The notes beneath the pieces were generated by a model. The model saw only the letters and a program-made list of their open reading frames with translations, did no database searches and had not been told where the DNA came from. A DNA stretch of 8,447 nt from JBAZPT01 sp041645535 (lineage in GTDB: Bacteria > Patescibacteriota > Minisyncoccia > Moranbacterales > UBA2206): assembly GCA_041645535.1 (NCBI GenBank), contig JBAZPT010000005.1:1-8447 (forward strand). Reading direction: 5' to 3'. Position numbers and translations under genes: made by a program. This document shows, one piece after another, positions 5,417 to 8,447 of the stretch (position 1 is the first letter of the stretch; the number at the start of each line of letters is the position of its first letter).

Positions 5417-5761
5417 ATGCGATTAATTATCAAATGGATCGTGATGGCCGCCTCAATTCTGGCGGCCGCTTATTTTATCCCTGGAGTGACGGTTGACGGA
5501 CTGAAGACCGCGTTGATTTTGGCGGTAGTTTTGGGGTTGATCAATCTGATTATCAAGCCGATACTGATTCTGATCACTTTGCCGGTAAACATCTTGACTC
5601 TTGGCCTGTTCACATTCGTGATCAACGCGCTCTTGATCATGCTCGCCTCCTCAATCGTCAAGGGTTTTGAGGTGGATGGATTTTTGACAGCGCTGATTTT
5701 CGGTATCATTCTTTCGGCTATTAATTTCATCTTGTCCAAACTCTTGGATACACTTGACTAA
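5417..5761 (+). CDS. DUF360 / four-helix phage-holin-like membrane protein
   Basis: The 114-aa protein is almost entirely hydrophobic, with four predicted membrane helices at roughly residues 4-22, 30-50, 52-78 and 86-110. The pattern NLIIKPILILITLPVNILTLGLFTFVINALLI is characteristic of the DUF360 / mycobacterial four-TMS phage holin family (Pfam Phage_holin_4_2). The family is widespread in bacterial chromosomes as single genes, and most members have no proven holin role, so a lytic function should not be assumed. No other phage genes are nearby. Length is normal for the family and the protein should lie in the cytoplasmic membrane. The ATG at 5417 is supported by a well-formed promoter ending 8 bases before it. 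Confidence 0.88.
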   Translation: MRLIIKWIVMAASILAAAYFIPGVTVDGLKTALILAVVLGLINLIIKPILILITLPVNILTLGLFTFVINALLIMLASSIVKGFEVDGFLTALIFGIILSAINFILSKLLDTLD

Positions 5762-5781
5762 GTTTCTCAATATTTTCATAA

Positions 5782-5852
5782 CGGGGTGTCGTATACCGGT
5801 AGTACGCACGATTCGGGTTCGTGTAGACTGGGTTCAATTCCCAGCATCCCGA
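5782..5852 (+). tRNA. tRNA-Pro(CGG)
   Basis: A complete 71-nt cloverleaf: acceptor CGGGGTG/CATCCCG (5782-5788 with 5845-5851, one G-U), D-stem GTAT/GTAC with loop ACCGGTA, anticodon stem CACGA/TCGTG around TTCGGGT, giving anticodon CGG (5814-5816) with G37, a 4-nt variable loop, and T-arm CTGGG-TTCAATT-CCCAG. C1:G72, A73 and G37 agree with proline. The 3' end continues CCC, so CCA is not encoded. Position 15 is C rather than the usual purine, with A at position 48, so the Levitt pair is not standard. Confidence 0.85.
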
Positions 5853-5853
5853 C

Positions 5854-5904
5854 CCTCCTACGCTAAAGCTTCGAAGGGCAAGTAGATAAAATAATTATAG
5901 GAGG
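5854..5904 (+). promoter_or_regulatory. Possible RBS-masking helix between tRNA-Pro and the gene at 5911
   Basis: CCTCCTA (5854-5860), starting two bases after the tRNA discriminator, is perfectly complementary to TAGGAGG (5898-5904), which contains the Shine-Dalgarno sequence of the next gene. In an unprocessed tRNA-mRNA transcript the 7-bp helix would hide the ribosome-binding site; tRNA 3' processing would remove or weaken it. A competing imperfect local hairpin (CCTACG/CGAAGG, one mismatch) also exists. Confidence 0.35.
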
Positions 5905-5910
5905 CGCTCA

Positions 5911-6327
5911 TTGAAAAAAATCATCGGCTGGTTGATTGCAATCGTCGTGTTTGTGCCGATTTTTCTAATTATCGTGACCATCGGTGTCGTAAAAAAACTG
6001 CGTGTCGAGGAGGTGACCATGCAGGAGCTGGTTGTTAAATATTTTATTGATGTGGTTTTGGTGATTGGCGTGATTGCGGTTTGCGCGGTTGTTTGCTTCC
6101 TCCTGGAAAAGCGGAGACGGCGGTTGCAGCAGGGGCAGAAGAGACCGGCGTTTGGCGGCCAGGTGGTCCAATTGACATTTGCCAGTGAGATGAAAGAGAA
6201 GGTGCTCGAGCTGGTTGAACAAATGGAAGCGCCGTTAATTGCGCGGCGTAATCTGGAAACGCCTTGGGCGGTATTTGAAAGCACGCGAGCGTTTTTCGCT
6301 CGCCTCAAGGATCGGTGGAAATCATAA
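5911..6327 (+). CDS. Orphan two-helix membrane protein, 138 aa
   Basis: I do not recognise the family. The start is TTG at 5911, supported by a strong AGGAGG (5899-5904) six bases upstream. The protein begins with KK and a hydrophobic helix (about residues 5-27), then a short polar linker, a second helix (about 46-66), then a basic stretch KRRRR (about 67-71). The remaining 65 residues are soluble, charged and probably helical. The basic stretch after helix 2 suggests that the C-terminal part is cytoplasmic. There is no clear promoter between tRNA-Pro and the gene, so co-transcription with the tRNA is plausible. An intrinsic terminator follows 13 bases after the stop. Confidence 0.75.
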   Translation: MKKIIGWLIAIVVFVPIFLIIVTIGVVKKLRVEEVTMQELVVKYFIDVVLVIGVIAVCAVVCFLLEKRRRRLQQGQKRPAFGGQVVQLTFASEMKEKVLELVEQMEAPLIARRNLETPWAVFESTRAFFARLKDRWKS

Positions 6328-6340
6328 GAGTCAAGTTCGT

Positions 6341-6369
6341 GACCCGCTGCGAGAGTAGCGGGTCTTTTT
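6341..6369 (+). terminator. Intrinsic terminator of the 138-aa membrane protein gene
   Basis: GACCCGCT (6341-6348) pairs with AGCGGGTC (6357-6364), an 8-bp stem with an 8-nt loop, followed by TTTTT. The stem is nearly the same sequence as the terminator at 6789-6813. Confidence 0.9.
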
Positions 6370-6384
6370 AATATTCGCAAAATT

Positions 6385-6393
6385 TGCTATAAT
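6385..6393 (+). promoter_or_regulatory. Extended -10 promoter upstream of the 99-aa gene
   Basis: TGC-TATAAT at 6385-6393, the same extended -10 as at cca, without a convincing -35 box. Transcription from about 6400 would give a leader of about 100 nt before the ATG at 6502. No conserved riboswitch fold is recognised in that leader. Confidence 0.5.
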
Positions 6394-6501
6394 GATAATA
6401 ATTAAATCTAAAATTCGCGGATCTTTTAAAATATCCAGTAAGCTTTTCTAGTTAATGCGGCCCTTTTTAATCAGATAAACTGGAAAAAAAGGAGGCAGCC
6501 C

Positions 6502-6801
6502 ATGGACGGGGAGAAGAAGTTTGATGGTTTAATGAAGTTTGTTGCGGCAGCCTATCTTCTGGTTGTGTTCGGATACATCGAGATTGCTGCGGCAGCCTAT
6601 CTTCTGGTGCTCCTGGGTTGGATCGCAAAGGAACTGATCGGCGGATTCATCATCGGCCAGCGCGAGCGTCGCGAGCATAAGGAATTTAAAGAGAGGGAGA
6701 AGGCCTGGAAAACAGAAGAAAATTATGCCGGCAACAAGGCAGGCGAACGGCCGGCATTAGCGGAAGAAAGTAGCGAAAATGTTGTCTTAGACCCGCTGTA
6801 G
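6502..6801 (+). CDS. Orphan small membrane protein with duplicated helix, 99 aa
   Basis: I do not recognise the family. The ATG at 6502 is preceded by AAGGAGG (6489-6495), a strong Shine-Dalgarno sequence with 6-nt spacing. Residues 14-43 are a tandem duplication of 15 residues (VAAAYLLVVFGYIEI then AAAAYLLVLLGWIAK) that forms one long or two short hydrophobic segments. The C-terminal 45 residues are highly charged (RERREHKEFKEREK), likely helical and cytoplasmic, followed by a flexible acidic tail. The final codons and the stop lie inside the 5' arm and loop of the terminator hairpin at 6789-6813. The layout resembles the preceding orphan gene: strong RBS, membrane part, charged tail, immediate terminator. 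Confidence 0.7.
   Translation: MDGEKKFDGLMKFVAAAYLLVVFGYIEIAAAAYLLVLLGWIAKELIGGFIIGQRERREHKEFKEREKAWKTEENYAGNKAGERPALAEESSENVVLDPL
6541..6630 (+). repeat. 45-bp tandem duplication within the 99-aa gene
   Basis: Two 45-bp units (6541-6585 and 6586-6630) share an identical 21-base core at 6543-6563 and 6588-6608. The second halves have diverged in DNA but encode similar hydrophobic residues, so the duplication is not very recent. Confidence 0.85.
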
Positions 6802-6816
6802 TTTGGCGGGTCTTTT
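6789..6816 (+). terminator. Intrinsic terminator overlapping the 99-aa gene stop codon
   Basis: AGACCCGC (6789-6796) pairs with GCGGGTCT (6806-6813), an 8-bp stem with a 9-nt loop that contains the TAG stop, followed by TTT. The T-tract also overlaps the -35 region of the next promoter. Confidence 0.88.
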
Positions 6817-6841
6817 CATTTTATCAATTTATTATTATACT
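6813..6841 (+). promoter_or_regulatory. Promoter of the DUF167 gene, probably leaderless
   Basis: TTTTCA (6813-6818), 17 bases, TATACT (6836-6841), six bases, then ATG at 6848. This is the same -10 to ATG distance as at cca, the HypF-domain gene and rarA. Confidence 0.55.
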
Positions 6842-6847
6842 GTTAGA

Positions 6848-7132
6848 ATGGATTTTATATTGGAACAGATCAATTCAGATATTCTGCGAAAAGGCGAGGC
6901 CTATTTGAGGATCAAAGTCAGGCCGGGAGCGGTTAAAACGGCTGTCAGGGGCACCCTGGAAACGGAAGAAGGGCAAACCATCAAAATCGATGTGGCTGCG
7001 CTGCCGGAAAAAGGCAGGGCGAACGAAGAATTGGTAAGATATTTAGCCAGGGAATTGTCTATAGCTAAAGATAAAATAAAGATCATCAGCGGCGCGGGGG
7101 AGAGGGTTAAGTTGATAAAAATTTCATCGTGA
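6848..7132 (+). CDS. DUF167 / YggU family protein
   Basis: The 94-aa product matches the small DUF167 (YggU/YggT-associated) family of compact alpha/beta proteins of unknown biochemical role, found in bacteria, archaea and eukaryotes. Typical features are LRIKVRPGAVKTAV near residues 20-33, the central VAALPEKGRANEELVRYLARELSIAKDKIKIISGAGERVKLIKI, and especially the APPxxGxANxxL-like core (here ALPEKGRANEEL). The frame is open further upstream, but the first 15 codons overlap the terminator and promoter, so the ATG at 6848 is the start. The family's cellular function is not known, and the neighbours do not reveal it. The stop codon lies within an 11-bp imperfect tandem repeat that leads into a large hairpin. 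Confidence 0.9.
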   Translation: MDFILEQINSDILRKGEAYLRIKVRPGAVKTAVRGTLETEEGQTIKIDVAALPEKGRANEELVRYLARELSIAKDKIKIISGAGERVKLIKISS

Positions 7133-7210
7133 ATTCATCGCGAATGAATAACGAATATACGCGAATAATAATTCGTTTTGATTCGCGTTTAATTCGTATG
7201 TATTCGCGAT
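7123..7210. repeat. Large imperfect hairpin of ATTCG/CGAAT words
   Basis: After a tandem 11-mer with one mismatch (TTCATCGTGAA 7123-7133, TTCATCGCGAA 7134-7144), three segments pair in order: ATCGCGAAT/ATTCGCGAT (7137-7145 with 7202-7210), ACGAAT/ATTCGT (7151-7156 with 7192-7197) and ACGCGAAT/ATTCGCGT (7159-7166 with 7181-7188), with a 14-nt loop. It fills most of the 127-bp gap between the DUF167 gene and uppS. It lacks a T-tract, so it is more like a palindromic intergenic repeat than a terminator. Confidence 0.75.
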
Positions 7211-7259
7211 AAACGGACTTTTAAAATGTGCGAAACGAGGTTTTATATTAAACAGAACT

Positions 7260-7985
7260 ATGGAAAAAGATATAAAAGAAAAGAAAATACCCCATCATGT
7301 CGGCATTATCATTGACGGTAACCGGCGTTGGGCCAAAGAAAGGAATCTGCTGTTTTTTGAGGGGCACAACAAGGGCTTCCGCAAGCTGAAACAGGTGCCG
7401 TCCTGGTTTTTTTCTCGTGGAGTGAAAATAGTTTCGGTGTATGCTTTTTCAACTGAAAATTGGAAGCGAACGCCCGAGGAGGTAAATTTTTTGATGAAGC
7501 TGATTCGTCAAGGTTTGGATGATATATTGGAAGTAGCCAAAGACAAGAAAATCCAAGTTTTATTCAGCGGCCGCTTGGCGGAGCTGCCCGGCGACTTGCC
7601 CGAAGCATGCCAGGAAGTGATGAATCAAACCAAACATTTTAAAGACGGAATTTTTAACATCTGTTTGAATTACGGCGGCCGGTCGGAAATAATTGATGCC
7701 ATCAGAAAGATTGTCAGTAATAATGTTACGGTTGAGCAAATCCACGAGGGCATGCTCAAGAAATATTTTTATCAGCCGGATCTGCCTGATCCGGATATAA
7801 TCGTGCGCACTTCCGGGGAGCAGCGAACTTCCAACTTCCTTCTTTGGCAGGCAGCATACAGCGAGCTTTTTTTCATGAAAAAATACTGGCCGGATTTTGA
7901 AGAGTTGGATGCGGTAGCCGTCATCAACGAGTATAGCCAGCGCGAACGGCGGCTCGGGGGCGATGCGGTAGAAAATAAAAAATAA
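7260..7985 (+). CDS. uppS: Undecaprenyl diphosphate synthase (cis-prenyltransferase)
   Basis: The 241-aa protein is a normal-length cis-isoprenyl diphosphate synthase, which extends farnesyl diphosphate with isopentenyl diphosphate to make the C55 lipid carrier for peptidoglycan and other envelope polymers. Motifs: HVGIIIDGNRRWAKERN (catalytic Asp19), GHNKGFRKL, VYAFSTENWKRTPEEVNFLM, the LNYGGRSEI segment, DIIVRTSGEQRTSNFLLWQAAYSELFF and the C-terminal YSQRERRLGG. All key substrate-binding positions expected for the family appear present. No Shine-Dalgarno sequence is properly spaced (a GAGG lies 19 nt upstream). A weak -10-like TATATT (7244-7249) ends 10 nt before the ATG, so a short-leader or leaderless transcript is possible. 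Confidence 0.95.
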   Translation: MEKDIKEKKIPHHVGIIIDGNRRWAKERNLLFFEGHNKGFRKLKQVPSWFFSRGVKIVSVYAFSTENWKRTPEEVNFLMKLIRQGLDDILEVAKDKKIQVLFSGRLAELPGDLPEACQEVMNQTKHFKDGIFNICLNYGGRSEIIDAIRKIVSNNVTVEQIHEGMLKKYFYQPDLPDPDIIVRTSGEQRTSNFLLWQAAYSELFFMKKYWPDFEELDAVAVINEYSQRERRLGGDAVENKK

Positions 7986-8043
7986 AATATAAAAAATAAA
8001 AAAGGAATGCAGGGAAGAACGATTAAAAAAATCAAATTTGACT

Positions 8044-8052
8044 TGCTAAATT
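8044..8052 (+). promoter_or_regulatory. Extended -10 promoter of rarA, probably leaderless
   Basis: TGC-TAAATT at 8044-8052, six bases (TTAAGA), then ATG at 8059. The spacing and TGC extension copy the cca promoter. No Shine-Dalgarno sequence is seen before the ATG. Confidence 0.45.
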
Positions 8053-8058
8053 TTAAGA

Positions 8059-8447
8059 ATGGTAAAAATAGCTTTAACGCCTTTAGCTGATCGGATGAGG
8101 CCGGAAACCCTGGCCGGTTTTTTCGGCCAGGCCGAAGTGGTCGGCGAAGGGAAGCTTTTGCGGCAGGCGATTCTAGGCGACAGTCTGCCCTCAATGATTT
8201 TTTGGGGTCCTCCCGGGTCGGGCAAGACTACGCTGGCTTTTATCATAGCCAAGCAGACCAAATCCGAGTTTATCAGGATTTCCGCGGTAACCAGCGGGGT
8301 GAAGGAATTGCGCGAAATCATTGACCGGGCGGAAGGGAATAAACGACTGGGCAAAAACACGATTCTGTTTATTGATGAGATTCACCGTTGGAACAAGTCG
8401 CAACAGGACGCGCTTTTGCCCCACATTGAAAGAGGTACGGTGATTCT
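8059..8447 (+). CDS. rarA: RarA/MgsA AAA+ ATPase (3' truncated by window edge)
   Basis: The first 129 residues of a protein usually over 400 aa are present. RarA (MgsA, homologue of eukaryotic WRNIP1) is a clamp-loader-like AAA+ ATPase acting at stalled replication forks. Seen here: PLADRMRPETLAGFFGQ near the N-terminus, Walker A GPPGSGKTT (50-58), the segment ISAVTSGVKELREIIDRA, Walker B ILFIDEIHR (102-110) and WNKSQQDALLPHIERG (111-126), where most homologues have FNKSQQD. This NKSQQDxxLP block separates RarA from RuvB and other clamp-loader-type ATPases. The start ATG at 8059 follows an extended -10 box by 6 nt. The remaining domains are outside the window. Confidence 0.93.
   Translation, partial: MVKIALTPLADRMRPETLAGFFGQAEVVGEGKLLRQAILGDSLPSMIFWGPPGSGKTTLAFIIAKQTKSEFIRISAVTSGVKELREIIDRAEGNKRLGKNTILFIDEIHRWNKSQQDALLPHIERGTVI

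Noticed and set aside
5417..5761. Prophage evidence from the holin-like gene.
   Set aside because: DUF360 proteins are common chromosomal genes, and no capsid, integrase or lysis genes accompany it.
6803..6847. Upstream start for the DUF167 protein.
   Set aside because: The extension overlaps the preceding terminator and the promoter, and adds hydrophobic residues absent from the family.

Overview
The window looks like a chromosomal piece of a Candidate Phyla Radiation (Patescibacteria) bacterium. The reasons are indirect: several core genes appear to be transcribed as leaderless mRNAs, the tRNAs are compact and mostly lack an encoded CCA, HypF is reduced to one domain, and small orphan membrane proteins sit between housekeeping genes. 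No rRNA or marker gene fixes the lineage, so this placement is an inference.

Layout. 1-1526 (+) holds the 3' part of hypD and complete hypE, overlapping by ATGA. 1555-2673 (-) is a stand-alone HypF carbamoyltransferase (Kae1-like) domain, convergent with hypE. Together they form a [NiFe]-hydrogenase maturation locus: HypF loads a carbamoyl group on the C-terminal Cys of HypE, HypE dehydrates it to a cyano group, and the HypC-HypD complex receives it for the Fe(CN)2CO centre. A divergent promoter region (2674-2807) separates this from cca (2808-4334), the CCA-adding enzyme, which carries an in-frame 34-codon palindromic insertion.

4390-4710 is a strange tRNA region. It has one complete tRNA-Ala(CGC) nested between two halves of another tRNA that match each other, an extra orphan tRNA 3' half, and a decayed T-arm relic interrupted by twin hairpins. 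4716-6813 is an accessory stretch of small genes: an orphan 171-aa protein, a four-helix DUF360/phage-holin-like membrane protein, tRNA-Pro(CGG), and two orphan membrane proteins. Three of these have Shine-Dalgarno sequences and their own intrinsic terminators, unlike the surrounding housekeeping genes.

6848-8447 returns to housekeeping genes: a DUF167/YggU protein, a large imperfect intergenic hairpin, uppS (undecaprenyl diphosphate synthase, cell-wall lipid carrier) and the 5' part of rarA (AAA+ ATPase at replication forks), which runs off the end. The points most worth a second look are the nested tRNA, the palindromic element inside cca, the one-domain HypF, and the repeated '-10 box, 6 nt, ATG' arrangement.
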